DNA of 64,000 bases from Streptomyces neyagawaensis (lineage in GTDB: Bacteria; Actinomycetota; Actinomycetes; Streptomycetales; Streptomycetaceae): NCBI RefSeq assembly GCF_023516595.1, contig NZ_JAMGBG010000083.1, positions 40,137 to 104,136 on the forward strand, read 5' to 3'. The notes below the pieces were generated by a model. It had not been told where the DNA came from, searched no databases, and saw nothing but the letters and a program-made list of their open reading frames with translations. Shown here in pieces: positions 35,994 to 45,961 of the stretch (position 1 is its first letter; every line of letters starts with the position of its first letter). Made by a program: the position numbers and the translations under genes.

Positions 35994-37426
35994 TGCCTGA
36001 GCCCACGACGCCAGTGACCTTTCCTCCCGCCTTCCTCTGGGGCGCGGCGACGTCCGCGTACCAGATCGAGGGGGCGGTGCGGGAGGACGGCCGCACGCCC
36101 TCGATCTGGGACACCTTCAGCCACACACCGGGCAAGACGGCCGGTGGCGAGACCGGTGACATCGCTGTCGACCACTACCACCGCTACCGCGACGACGTGG
36201 CGCTGATGGCGGACCTGGGTCTCTCCTCGTACCGCTTCTCGATCTCCTGGTCGCGGGTGCAGCCGACGGGCCGGGGCCCGGCGATCCAGCGTGGCCTGGA
36301 CTTCTACCGCCGGCTGGTCGACGAGCTGCTGGCGAAGAACATCAAGCCGGCCGTGACGCTCTACCACTGGGACCTGCCCCAGGAGTTGGAGGACGCGGGG
36401 GGCTGGCCGGAGCGCGAGACCGCGTACCGCTTCGCCGAGTACGCGCGGATCGTGGGCGAGGCGCTGGGCGACCGCGTCGAGCAGTGGATCACGCTGAACG
36501 AGCCGTGGTGCAGCGCGTTCCTGGGCTACGGCTCCGGGGTGCACGCGCCGGGCCGTACGGACCCGGTGGCGTCGCTGCGCGCGGCCCACCATCTGAACCT
36601 GGCGCACGGTCTCGGCACGGTGGCGCTGCGCTCGGTGATGCCGGCGCGCAACTCGGTGGCGGTGAGCCTGAACTCGTCCGTCGTGCGGCCGCTGTCGAAC
36701 ACCCCGGAGGACCTGGCGGCGGTCCGGAAGATCGACGACCTGGCGAACGGGGTCTTCCACGGGCCGATGCTGCACGGGGCGTACCCGGAGTCGCTGTTCG
36801 CGGCGACGTCGCAGCTGACGGACTGGTCGTTCGTGCAGGACGGTGACGTGGCGACGGCCCACCAGCCGTTGGACGCGCTGGGCCTGAACTACTACACGCC
36901 CACACTGGTCGGCGCGGCGTCGCCGGACATGGCCGGGCCGCGGGCGGACGGCCACGGCGCGAGCGACCACTCGCCGTGGCCGGGCGCGGACGACGTGCTG
37001 TTCCACCAGACGCCGGGCGAGCGCACGGAGATGGGCTGGACCATCGACCCGACCGGCCTGCACGAGCTGATCATGCGGTACACGCGGGAGGCGCCCGGCC
37101 TGCCGCTGTACGTCACGGAGAACGGCGCGGCCTACGACGACAAGATGGACAGCGACGGCCGCGTCCACGACCCGGAGCGCATCGCCTACCTCCACGGCCA
37201 TCTGCGCGCCGTGCGCCGCGCCATCGCGGAGGGCGCGGACGTGCGCGGCTACTACCTGTGGTCCCTGCTGGACAACTTCGAGTGGGCCTACGGCTACGGC
37301 AAGCGCTTCGGCGCGGTGTACGTCGACTACGCGACGCTCACCCGCACCCCCAAGTCGAGCGCGCTCTGGTACGCCCAGGCAGCGAAGACAGGCGCACTCC
37401 CGCCCCTGGCGACGCCCACGCCGTAA
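35993..37426 (+). CDS. bglC: GH1 beta-glucosidase
   Basis: A 477-residue family 1 glycosidase with FLWGAATSAYQIEGA at the N-terminus, acid/base Glu in ITLNEPWC (about 168) and nucleophile Glu in YVTENGAA (about 380), and WSLLDNFEWAYGYGKRFG near the C-terminus. There is no signal peptide, so it hydrolyses imported cellobiose to glucose in the cytoplasm. Its own CebR box lies at the start codon, as in the characterised ceb loci, making enzyme and transporter co-induced. Confidence 0.95.
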   Translation: MPEPTTPVTFPPAFLWGAATSAYQIEGAVREDGRTPSIWDTFSHTPGKTAGGETGDIAVDHYHRYRDDVALMADLGLSSYRFSISWSRVQPTGRGPAIQRGLDFYRRLVDELLAKNIKPAVTLYHWDLPQELEDAGGWPERETAYRFAEYARIVGEALGDRVEQWITLNEPWCSAFLGYGSGVHAPGRTDPVASLRAAHHLNLAHGLGTVALRSVMPARNSVAVSLNSSVVRPLSNTPEDLAAVRKIDDLANGVFHGPMLHGAYPESLFAATSQLTDWSFVQDGDVATAHQPLDALGLNYYTPTLVGAASPDMAGPRADGHGASDHSPWPGADDVLFHQTPGERTEMGWTIDPTGLHELIMRYTREAPGLPLYVTENGAAYDDKMDSDGRVHDPERIAYLHGHLRAVRRAIAEGADVRGYYLWSLLDNFEWAYGYGKRFGAVYVDYATLTRTPKSSALWYAQAAKTGALPPLATPTP

Positions 37427-37454
37427 CACCACCGAACCGGGGGGAACGGGGGCA

Positions 37455-37490
37455 AGGGGCGCGGTGCCATTAGGGGAGCATCGCGCCCCT
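37455..37490. terminator. Hairpin terminator after bglC
   Basis: AGGGGCGCG (37455-37463) pairs with CGCGCCCCT (37482-37490). Additional partial pairs lie inside the 18-base loop. It lies between bglC and the convergent vapC-like gene. Confidence 0.65.
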
Positions 37491-37519
37491 CGGGGTTACC
37501 GCGGCCGTCACCAGGGCCT

Positions 37520-37939
37520 TCAGAGGCTGCCAGGCGGCGCGAGCCACTGCGTCGGCTGGCCGGTGACCGAAGCGATCGTCTCGAAGTCGTGGTCGTAGTG
37601 GAGCATCGTCAGGCCCTGTAGCTCGGCGGTCGCGGCGACGAGCAGATCCACCGCGCCCGCGGAACGGTGCCGCCCCTTCTCGGTGAGCTGCCGCTGCACG
37701 TCCCACGCCCGCGTGACGGCCCGCTCGTCCAAGGGCGTCCAGCCGAACAGCGCGTCGAGATCATGGACCAGTTCCGCCCGGTCCTCCGCGTTCTTCGCGC
37801 TGTAAAGGAACTCGACCTCGGTGAGAGGGCAGCGCGCGATCAGCCCTTCCTCCAGGGGCCTCTCCCAGACGGAACGGGCCGGGCGCCGCAGGATGCGGAC
37901 CAGAGCGCTGGTGTCGATGAGGTAGGAGGCGGTGCTCAC
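37520..37939 (-). CDS. PIN-domain toxin, VapC-like
   Basis: A 139-residue PIN nuclease. The N-terminal YLIDTSALVRIL supplies the first acidic residue, CPLTEVEFLYS the conserved Glu, and AVDLLVAATAELQGLTMLHYDHDFETIA the later Asp residues. VapC toxins cleave RNA and are neutralised by the upstream-encoded partner. Its start overlaps the antitoxin stop by four bases. All expected acidic residues are present, so it is probably active. Confidence 0.9.
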   Translation of the reverse strand: MSTASYLIDTSALVRILRRPARSVWERPLEEGLIARCPLTEVEFLYSAKNAEDRAELVHDLDALFGWTPLDERAVTRAWDVQRQLTEKGRHRSAGAVDLLVAATAELQGLTMLHYDHDFETIASVTGQPTQWLAPPGSL

Positions 37940-38145
37940 CGACGGTACGTCTCCTTGTCCAGCAGCTCGTCGAAGTCACCCGCGTCCGCCTTCGCCGCCA
38001 GCCGGGCCAGCGCGAGCGCCCGCTTCTTGCGTTCCACACCGTCCCTCAGCGCCGCGTTGACGGTGTCCTTCTTCGTCTTGGTCCCGAACGCTATGGCGGC
38101 CTCCGCCAGCAGCTCCTCATCGATGTCGATCAGCGTCTTGGCCAC
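37936..38145 (-). CDS. VapB-like antitoxin
   Basis: A 69-residue protein of the type paired with VapC in Streptomyces: MAKTLIDIDEELLAEAAIAFGT is a ribbon-helix-helix-like start with the common TKTKKDTVNAALR segment, and the C-terminal half is charged for toxin binding. AGGAGG is six bases before the GTG. The pair is tightly overlapped and preceded by an AT-rich palindromic site, consistent with autorepression by the complex. Confidence 0.88.
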   Translation of the reverse strand: MAKTLIDIDEELLAEAAIAFGTKTKKDTVNAALRDGVERKKRALALARLAAKADAGDFDELLDKETYRR

Positions 38146-38156
38146 GGGGAACCTCC

Positions 38157-38187
38157 TGGATATCCACTGGATGCATCAGTATATCCA
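38157..38187 (-). promoter_or_regulatory. Palindromic operator and promoter of the first toxin-antitoxin pair
   Basis: TGGATAT (38157-38163) and ATATCCA (38181-38187) form 7-bp inverted arms, with inner ACTG and CAGT arms offset by two bases. On the minus strand TATACT (38183-38178) is a good -10 box. It is the likely binding site of the VapBC complex. Confidence 0.65.
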
Positions 38188-38295
38188 TCAGGCCGGGAGG
38201 GGTCCGTGTCCCTTCCGGCGAGCGCGCGTACGACGATGTCGATGCCTCGCGCCGCCACACCGCTCTCGTCTCAGGACACCCGCGCCGGAACGGCT

Positions 38296-38709
38296 CTACA
38301 CGGCGACCAAGCGCACCCTTTCCCCGCAGAGTTTCGCCATGTCGTCGACGTCCGAGGTGAGCATGACCACCGGGCGGCGCTGCCGCAGGGCCATCTCGGC
38401 GACCGCGGCGTCGAGGGCGTACTTGTGGCCGTGGAGACCGGCGGACATCAGCATGGCCGACGCCGCTCGGGCCTCCTCGTCCCCGACGGGCACGATCCGC
38501 ACGCCGGACAGGATCCCGGTGAGCCGTGCCCGGTCGGTCCTCCGGTGCACCGCTTCGATGATCGTGAGCGCGCTGACGGCCACATCCATGCCGCGCCTGC
38601 GCGCCTCGGCGACCAGGGCGACGACCGGCTCCCTGTCGTCCACGAGCCTGGACAGGCCTTCACAGTCCAGGACGAGAGTGCCCTCGTGGCTCAGCTTGCG
38701 GCGGGCCAC
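38296..38709 (-). CDS. PIN-domain protein, second VapC-like toxin
   Basis: A 137-residue PIN-fold protein. TLVLDCEGLSRLV provides the first Asp, VSALTIIEAVHRR the conserved Glu, and YALDAAVAEMAL and MLTSDVDDMAKL the later Asp positions. It overlaps the upstream small gene by 19 bp, a typical toxin-antitoxin arrangement. The sequence is quite different from the neighbouring PIN protein, so this is not a local duplication. Confidence 0.86.
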   Translation of the reverse strand: MARRKLSHEGTLVLDCEGLSRLVDDREPVVALVAEARRRGMDVAVSALTIIEAVHRRTDRARLTGILSGVRIVPVGDEEARAASAMLMSAGLHGHKYALDAAVAEMALRQRRPVVMLTSDVDDMAKLCGERVRLVAV

Positions 38710-38975
38710 TGCCCCTCCTCGGCGAACACCTCATCGAAGATCCGCCGGGCACGCTCCTGCTCGTCCGGGGAGATCGGGCCCTTGCGCTTCTCGTAGTCGG
38801 CGAGGTACTCGTCGAGGATCTGCCCCCGCAGTTCACGCTCCACCGCCTCGGTGATGAACGCCGAGAACTCCCGCTTGCCCACCCGCTGACGAATCGCCTC
38901 GGCGGTGCCCTCCGGCAGGGAGAGGCTGACCCTGGTGGCGGGGCCTTCGCCGATGCCGTACGAGGTCTCACTCAT
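38691..38975 (-). CDS. Ribbon-helix-helix antitoxin-like protein
   Basis: A 94-residue protein. RVSLSLPEGTAEAIRQRVGKREFSAFITEAVERELRG (about 15-50) has the strand-helix-helix pattern of CopG/RHH antitoxins, followed by an acidic helical tail suited to blocking a toxin. It precedes and overlaps the PIN gene. It is 101 bp after the GH42 gene in the same orientation, beyond a hairpin. Confidence 0.82.
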   Translation of the reverse strand: MSETSYGIGEGPATRVSLSLPEGTAEAIRQRVGKREFSAFITEAVERELRGQILDEYLADYEKRKGPISPDEQERARRIFDEVFAEEGQWPAAS

Positions 38976-39009
38976 GGACTGAGATTATGAAATGAGCAGG
39001 AATACGCCC

Positions 39010-39060
39010 GGGCGCCCGCACGACACCGACTCCGAAGTGTCAGTGCTCGTACGGGCGCCC
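39010..39060 (-). terminator. Hairpin after the GH42 gene
   Basis: GGGCGCCCG (39010-39018) pairs with CGGGCGCCC (39052-39060). GACAC and GTGTC inside extend the stem. It ends the galactoside operon before the second toxin-antitoxin pair. Confidence 0.62.
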
Positions 39061-39076
39061 CAGCAGGCCGCGACCG

Positions 39077-41089
39077 TCAGCGCGGTTCCCGTACCACCGC
39101 CGCGTCGCCCGCCGCCAGCTTCAGTGAGCCGGTGGTGGCGGGTTGGCCCGTCAGGAGGTCGACGGCGTTCGGGGCCACCTCGATCTCGGCCTCCGACTCG
39201 CCGTGGTTGATCAGGAAGACGTAGTCCGCCTCCGGGCCGCGGCGCAGGGCCGCCTCGACGGACGCCGGGGTCGTGCGGACCGGGCGCACGCCCGCCTCCT
39301 CGCGGACGCGGTCCAGCAGCGACGCGAGGGCCTCCGGGTCGGGGCGGGTCGCCACGTACCAGGTCGTGCCCGTGCCGTACGCGTGGCGGGTCACCGCCGG
39401 GACCCCGGCGAGCGGGCCGGAGGCGTACGTGGCGACCGCCTCGGCGCCCCGCAGCGCGACCCGCTCGGACCACAGGGCACCCCGCGCGCCCTCGCCGAGC
39501 CCGGTCAGCTCCACCGACTCGTCCGGCAGCAGCGGGAAGACCTCGTCCGTGTGGACGCCCAGCGCCTCACGGAACGCCCCCGGGTAGCCGCCGAGGCGGA
39601 TGTGGCAGTTCTCGTCGACCGCCCCGCTGTGGAAGCCGACGGCCAGCGTGCCGCCCCGCTCCGCGAAGCCGGTGAGGTTCGCCGCGCCCTCGTCGTCCAC
39701 CAGGTACAGGCTCGGCGCGAGCACGAGCTTGTACGCCGACAGGTCCGCGTCGGGGCGGACGAAGTCCACCGCCACGCCGGACCGCCACAGCGGCTCGTAC
39801 CAGGCCCGCACCAGCTCCTGGAAGCGCAGCTCACCGCTCGGCTGGGAGGGCAGTTCGACGGCCCACCAGGCGTCCCAGTCCCAGACGACGGCCACCTCGG
39901 CGGTGCCCGTGCTGCCGCGCACCTCCGCCAGCGCCTTCAGGTCCGCGCCCAGCGCGACGACGTCCCGCCAGATCCGGCTGTCGGTGCCGGCGTGCGGAAG
40001 CATCGCCGAGTGCCACTGCTCGGCGCCCGCCTTCGCGGCCCGCCACTGGAAGTAGGCGATGCCGTCGGCGCCGCGCGCCACGTGGGAGAGCGCGTTGCGG
40101 CGCAGCTCGCCCGCCGTCTTGGCACGGTTGACGGGCTGCCAGTTGACCGCGCCGGTGGAGTGCTCCATCAGCAGCCAGGGACGGCCGCCCGCGAGGGAGC
40201 GCACCAGGTCGCCGCTGAGCGCGATGTCGATCTCCGACTCGGGGTCCGTGGACTGGAGGTAGTGGTCGTTGGAGACGATGTCCAGCTCGGGCGCCCAGCG
40301 CCAGTAGTCCAGCTTGTCGAAGTTGAACATCACCATGAAGTTGGTGGTGGCGGGCACCTCGGGGGCCGCGCCCCGCAGTACCTCCCGCTCCGCCTTCAGC
40401 AGGGACAGCAGCGCGTCGCTGCAGAAGCGGCGCCAGTCCAGCTGGTGCGTCGGGTTGGGGACCGCACCGGTGGCGCGGGGCGGGATGATCTCGTCCCAGT
40501 CGTAGTACCACTGGCTCCAGAACGTCGTGCCCCAGGCGTTGTTGAGCGCCGCCAGGTCGTCGTCGTACTTCTCCCGCAGCCAGACGCGGAACGCGGCGGC
40601 GCTGGTGTCGCAGTGGCACTCGCCGTTGTGGCAGCCGTACTCGTTGTGGACGTGCCACATGACCACCGCCGGGTGGTCGGCGTAGCGGCGGCCGAGTTCG
40701 CCGGCCATCCGCAGGGCCGCCTCACGGTAGGCGGGGCTCGACGGGCAGAACGTCTGGCGGCTGCCGTACGACAGGGTGCGGCCGTCCTTGTCGACCGGGA
40801 GCGCCTCCGGGTGGGCGCGGAAGAACCACGCCGGGGGCGCCGCCGTCGGGGTGGCGAGGTCGGCCGCGATGCCGTTCTCGTGGAGCAGCGCGAGGATGCG
40901 GTCCAGGCGGGAGAAGTCGTACTCGCCCTCGCGGGGCTCCAGGAGCGCCCACGAGAAGATGTTGACGCTCACCATGGTGACGCCGGCCTCGCGCATGAGG
41001 CGTACGTCCTCGTGCCAGACCTCCTCGGGCCACTGCTCGGGGTTGTAGTCGCCGCCGTACGCGATGCCGGGGACGTTCAGGGTGCTCAT
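39077..41089 (-). CDS. GH42 beta-galactosidase
   Basis: A 670-residue family 42 enzyme: GGDYNPEQWPEEVWHEDVRLMREAGV at the N-terminus, acid/base Glu in WHVHNEYGCH (about 160), and nucleophile Glu in LLMEHSTGAVNW (about 315), then the trimerisation and C-terminal beta domains. Cys residues in CHNGECHCD match the zinc cluster of this family. It has no signal peptide, so it acts on imported galactosides. It is last in an operon with a sugar ABC transporter, which suggests galacto-oligosaccharide or beta-galactoside use. The exact substrate is not determinable. Confidence 0.94.
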   Translation of the reverse strand: MSTLNVPGIAYGGDYNPEQWPEEVWHEDVRLMREAGVTMVSVNIFSWALLEPREGEYDFSRLDRILALLHENGIAADLATPTAAPPAWFFRAHPEALPVDKDGRTLSYGSRQTFCPSSPAYREAALRMAGELGRRYADHPAVVMWHVHNEYGCHNGECHCDTSAAAFRVWLREKYDDDLAALNNAWGTTFWSQWYYDWDEIIPPRATGAVPNPTHQLDWRRFCSDALLSLLKAEREVLRGAAPEVPATTNFMVMFNFDKLDYWRWAPELDIVSNDHYLQSTDPESEIDIALSGDLVRSLAGGRPWLLMEHSTGAVNWQPVNRAKTAGELRRNALSHVARGADGIAYFQWRAAKAGAEQWHSAMLPHAGTDSRIWRDVVALGADLKALAEVRGSTGTAEVAVVWDWDAWWAVELPSQPSGELRFQELVRAWYEPLWRSGVAVDFVRPDADLSAYKLVLAPSLYLVDDEGAANLTGFAERGGTLAVGFHSGAVDENCHIRLGGYPGAFREALGVHTDEVFPLLPDESVELTGLGEGARGALWSERVALRGAEAVATYASGPLAGVPAVTRHAYGTGTTWYVATRPDPEALASLLDRVREEAGVRPVRTTPASVEAALRRGPEADYVFLINHGESEAEIEVAPNAVDLLTGQPATTGSLKLAAGDAAVVREPR

Positions 41090-41124
41090 GGGTGCGGTTG
41101 GTTCTCTTTCGAACGGGGCCGGTG

Positions 41125-42018
41125 TCAGCCCTTGTTGGCGCCGAGCGTCAGACCGCTGACGAACTGCCGCTGGAGCGCGAAGTACACGACCAGCGTCGGG
41201 ATGGCGGTGAGCAGGGCGCCGGCGGCGACCAGGTTGGGGTCGGTGAAGTACTGGCCGGAGAGGTTGTTCAGCGCCGAGGTGATCGGCATGTTCTCACCGG
41301 TGGAGATCAGCACCAGCGCCCAGAAGAAGTCGTTGTAGATCCAGATGGACAGCAACGTCGCCAGGGCGGCCATCGCGGGCTTGCACAGCGGCAGCACGAT
41401 CTGCCAGTACAGGCGCCACACGGAGGCGCCGTCGACGAGCGCGGCCTCGGTCAGCTCGTGCGGCAGGGAGCGCATGTAGTTGCTCAGCACGAAGGCGCAG
41501 AAGCCGGACTGGAAGGCCACGTGGATGAGGACCAGGCCGAGCGCGGAGTCGTAGAGCTTGCCGCTCATCGTGATGCCTGGGATGTCGATGAGCAGGTACA
41601 GGCGGTACAGCGGGGTGATGATGACCTGCTGCGGGAGCAGGTTGCCCGCGGTGAAGACCAGCAGCAGGAAGAGGTTGACGCGGAAGTCGAAGCGGCTGAC
41701 GTAGAACGCGACCATCGACGACAGGAACAGCGTCAGCAGCACCGCGGGCACGGCGATGATCAGCGTGTTCACGAAGTAGTGCGTCATCTCCGACTGGGTG
41801 AACGCGTTCGTGAAGTTCTCGAGGCTGAGCTTGTCGGGCCAGGAGACATAGCCCTTCTCGCTGGTCTCGCCGTACGGGCGCATCGCCGCGTAGAGCGCCC
41901 ACAGCAGGGGCGCCAGCCAGGCGAGCGCCGCGCCGCCGAGGAAGACGTGGAGCAGGACCCGGGCGGGGCGGACGGGAGTGCGCTTCTTCAGAGCGTCGGT
42001 GGCGACGGTGGTGCTCAT
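41125..42018 (-). CDS. Carbohydrate ABC transporter permease (MalG type)
   Basis: A 297-residue permease with six membrane helices. The EAA loop is LPHELTEAALVDGASVWRLYWQIVLPLCKPA. Its ATG overlaps the preceding permease stop (ATGA). It ends 35 bp before the GH42 gene, and pairs with the MalF-type partner to import the glycoside hydrolysed by that enzyme. Confidence 0.93.
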   Translation of the reverse strand: MSTTVATDALKKRTPVRPARVLLHVFLGGAALAWLAPLLWALYAAMRPYGETSEKGYVSWPDKLSLENFTNAFTQSEMTHYFVNTLIIAVPAVLLTLFLSSMVAFYVSRFDFRVNLFLLLVFTAGNLLPQQVIITPLYRLYLLIDIPGITMSGKLYDSALGLVLIHVAFQSGFCAFVLSNYMRSLPHELTEAALVDGASVWRLYWQIVLPLCKPAMAALATLLSIWIYNDFFWALVLISTGENMPITSALNNLSGQYFTDPNLVAAGALLTAIPTLVVYFALQRQFVSGLTLGANKG

Positions 42019-43001
42019 GCGCGCCGCTCCTTCCGGAAGGTCGCGATCAGGTAGGGGATGATCACGGCGAGGGAGATCACCAGCAGGACGACGGCGATGG
42101 CCGAGCCGTATCCGATACGGCTGGACTCACCGATGATGTTGTTGGTGACCAGGATCGACAGCAGCTCGGTGCCCTCGGCGCCCTTGTTGAAGACGAAGAC
42201 GAGGTCGAAGGCGCGCAGGGCCTCGATGATGGTGACGACCAGCACGACGGTGTTCGTGGGGCGCAGGGTCGGGAAGATGACGTTCTTGAACGTCTGCCAC
42301 TCGTTGGCCCCGTCGAGCGCGGAGGCCTCCCGCAGGGACGGGTCGACGCTCTTCAGACCGGCCAGGTAGAGGATCATCATGTAGCCGGTGTGGCGCCACG
42401 AAGCGGCGATCAGGATCGCCCACAGGTTCAGGTCCGGGTCGCCGATCCAGTCGATGTAGTGACCGGGCTTGTTGGCGCCGATGATGCTGTTGATCAGGCC
42501 CGTGTCGGGGTTGTAGATCAGCTGCCACACGAAGCCGATGACCGCGAGCGACATCACGACGGGCAGGAAGAACGCGGTCTGGTAGACGCGGCTGAAGCGG
42601 ATCTGCTTGTCCAGCTGCACCGCGAGGAACAGCCCCATCGGCGTCGGGATCAGGATCAGCACGACGAACCACACGATGTTGTGCTCGACCGCGGGCCAGA
42701 ACTGCGGGTTGTTGGTGAACAGTTCCGAGAAGTTGTGCAGCCCGACCCACTCGATGGAGTCGAAGCCGATGCCGTCCCAGGTGGTGAACGCCAGCAGGAT
42801 CGAGGCGAGCGCGGTCACCCAGACGAGGGCGACGTGCAGGATCGTCGGCAGGCCCGCCATCAGGCCCAGCGTGAGCCGGTCACGCCGGGTGAGGAGGCGC
42901 TTGTGCCCCTGGGGCACCTTGGTGGCCGCCGTCTTCGGGGCAGGGGTGGAGCCCGGAGGCGGCGCGGGCGCTTCCGGGCTCTTGGTGGGTGTGGTCGTCA
43001 T
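42015..43001 (-). CDS. Carbohydrate ABC transporter permease (MalF type)
   Basis: A 328-residue permease. A Pro-rich ~45-residue cytoplasmic N-terminus precedes six helices, and the EAA loop LREASALDGANEWQTFKNVIFPTLRPT is present. It is separated from the binding-protein gene by 123 bp containing a strong hairpin, and is coupled to the following permease. As in the ceb locus no ATPase is encoded, so a shared MsiK-like ATPase is likely. Confidence 0.93.
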   Translation of the reverse strand: MTTTPTKSPEAPAPPPGSTPAPKTAATKVPQGHKRLLTRRDRLTLGLMAGLPTILHVALVWVTALASILLAFTTWDGIGFDSIEWVGLHNFSELFTNNPQFWPAVEHNIVWFVVLILIPTPMGLFLAVQLDKQIRFSRVYQTAFFLPVVMSLAVIGFVWQLIYNPDTGLINSIIGANKPGHYIDWIGDPDLNLWAILIAASWRHTGYMMILYLAGLKSVDPSLREASALDGANEWQTFKNVIFPTLRPTNTVVLVVTIIEALRAFDLVFVFNKGAEGTELLSILVTNNIIGESSRIGYGSAIAVVLLVISLAVIIPYLIATFRKERRA

Positions 43002-43067
43002 GTCTGTCGGTCATCCAGTCGTGAGGACGGTCTTGGGGGCGGACAGTCCTGGGGACAGCCGCCCCGG

Positions 43068-43108
43068 CGGCCGCCCGTGCGACCGCCGAAGCGGTCGTGG
43101 GGCGGCCG
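43068..43108 (-). terminator. Strong intra-operon hairpin after the binding-protein gene
   Basis: CGGCCGCCC (43068-43076) pairs with GGGCGGCCG (43100-43108). Inside, CGACCGC-CGAA-GCGGTCG (43080-43097) continues the stem. Such structures often raise the amount of binding-protein message relative to permeases by partial termination or 3' protection. Confidence 0.65.
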
Positions 43109-43124
43109 TCGGGACGGTCGGCCG

Positions 43125-44435
43125 TCAGGACGCGAAGATCGTCTTCTTCTGGCGCTCGATCGACGAGAGCAGGCTGTCGATGCCCTTGGGGTCACGGATG
43201 AACTTCTGCAGCGACGGCTGCATCACCGTGGAGGTGAAGTCCGGGCGGCTGTCGCGGTCCATGAACTGCGTCAGGCTCTTGGCGCCGGAGATCATGTCGT
43301 ACGCCTTCTTCTGCAGCGGCGTGTACGAGGAGGTGTCGGCCTTGGTGGAGGCGGCCACCACGTTCGGGTCGGCCTTGAGGTAGATCTGCTCCGCCTCGGG
43401 GGTGCCGAGGAACTCCAGGAGCTTGACGGCGCCGGCCTTGTTCTTCGGGCTCTTGCTCATCATGAAGCCGTCGGTGGGGGCCTCGACGGTGTCCTGGCCG
43501 TACGCCGGGTCGATCTCCGGGAAGGCGAAGAAGTCCAGGTCGTCCAGGTCGGCCTTGTTGGTGAACTGCTGGCCCACGAAGGAGCCCAGCAGGTACATGC
43601 CCGCCTTCTTCGACACCAGCGTCTGCGCCGCGTCCTGCCAGGTACGGCCGACCGCGCCCTCCTGGTGGTACGGCAGCAGCTCGGTCCACAGGTCGAACGT
43701 CTTGCGGACCTTGGCGTCCGTCCAGGCGACCTTGCCCGCCATCAGCTCGACGTGGAAGTCGTAGCCGTTGGCGCGGAAGTTGATCTGGTCGAACGTGCCC
43801 ATCGCGGGCCAGGCGTCCTTGTCACCGAAGGCGATCGGGACCAGGCCGTCCTTCTTCATCTGCTTGCACAGCGCGATGAGCTGGTCCCACGTGGTGGGAA
43901 CCTCGTAGCCCTTCTCCTTGAAGACGCTCTTGCGGTAGAAGAGCGCCCAGGGGTACGTGTACAGCGGCACGAAGTAGGACTTGCCGTCCTCACCCTGGCT
44001 GAGCTTCTTCATCGCCTCGGGGAAGTTCCCCCCGATCTTCTCCCACACCTCGTCGATCGGGCTGGCCAGCCCCTTGGCCGCGAAGAACTGCATCCGGTAG
44101 CCCGCGAACCAGTGGAACACGTCGTCCGGCGTGCCCTGCAGGTAGGAGTTGATCTGCTCCTGGAACGTGTTGTGGTCCTTGGTGTTCACGTCGACCTTGA
44201 TGCCGGACTTCTTGGCGAAGTCGGCGTAGATCTCCGCGAACGCCTTCTTCGGCACCGCGTCGGAGGCGTTGGAGCCGAGCGAGACGGTCTTCGAGTCAGT
44301 GGCCGAGCTGCCACTGCCGCCGCAGGCGCTGAGCAGCGGGACGCCCGCGCCGAGCGCCGCGGCCCCGCCTATGCCGCGCAGCAGGGTGCGGCGGCTCGTG
44401 CCGGGCACGGAGAGACCGGAAGGTGTGAGATGCAT
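43125..44435 (-). CDS. Sugar-binding lipoprotein of the GH42-linked ABC transporter
   Basis: A 436-residue solute-binding protein. The N-terminus TSRRTLLRGIGGAAALGAG is a twin-arginine signal and LLSAC a lipobox, so it is probably a Tat-exported lipoprotein. Family-1 binding-protein sequence follows, with aromatic residues around VFHWFAGYRM and YTYPWALFYRKS for sugar contact. GGGAG lies six bases before the ATG at 44435; the frame is open upstream without support. First gene of the galactoside operon. Confidence 0.93.
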   Translation of the reverse strand: MHLTPSGLSVPGTSRRTLLRGIGGAAALGAGVPLLSACGGSGSSATDSKTVSLGSNASDAVPKKAFAEIYADFAKKSGIKVDVNTKDHNTFQEQINSYLQGTPDDVFHWFAGYRMQFFAAKGLASPIDEVWEKIGGNFPEAMKKLSQGEDGKSYFVPLYTYPWALFYRKSVFKEKGYEVPTTWDQLIALCKQMKKDGLVPIAFGDKDAWPAMGTFDQINFRANGYDFHVELMAGKVAWTDAKVRKTFDLWTELLPYHQEGAVGRTWQDAAQTLVSKKAGMYLLGSFVGQQFTNKADLDDLDFFAFPEIDPAYGQDTVEAPTDGFMMSKSPKNKAGAVKLLEFLGTPEAEQIYLKADPNVVAASTKADTSSYTPLQKKAYDMISGAKSLTQFMDRDSRPDFTSTVMQPSLQKFIRDPKGIDSLLSSIERQKKTIFAS

Positions 44436-44743
44436 GAACGGCTCCCTGGGGACAAGTGGTTCGGTCGTTAAGAGGCCCTCGTCGGTTATTGATCGAAATC
44501 GACCAGAAACCAACTTGACCGAACACGGTGGTCGCCATAACAGCCCTATGCCAGGTCGCGCGTCAAGCCTTCTTGTCCCCCTTTGTTGAAACGTAATCCC
44601 TGTTCGTCGAAACGTGACCGTCACATACGTGAGCCATCTCACTAGGTGTCATATACACGCATCAGGGTGCGCGCATCGGGGGTGCGGCGAACGCACAGGA
44701 CCCGTCACGCGGACGACCCGTTCAGCCCGCCGGGCAGGCCCGT
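44436..44743. promoter_or_regulatory. Promoter region of the GH42 operon with tandem operator-like repeats
   Basis: This 308-bp gap carries two direct repeats 21 bp (two helical turns) apart, GTTGAAACGTAA (44585-44596) and GTCGAAACGTGA (44606-44617), and a TGATCGAAATCGACC stretch nearer the gene. They are candidate operators for an unlinked regulator. At the right end a 22-bp tandem duplication (CCCGTTCAGCCCGCCGGG twice, near 44718 and 44740) includes the stop of the upstream ATPase gene. No gene is seen. Confidence 0.5.
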
Positions 44744-45957
<1,214 letters not shown>

Positions 45958-45961
<4 letters not shown>

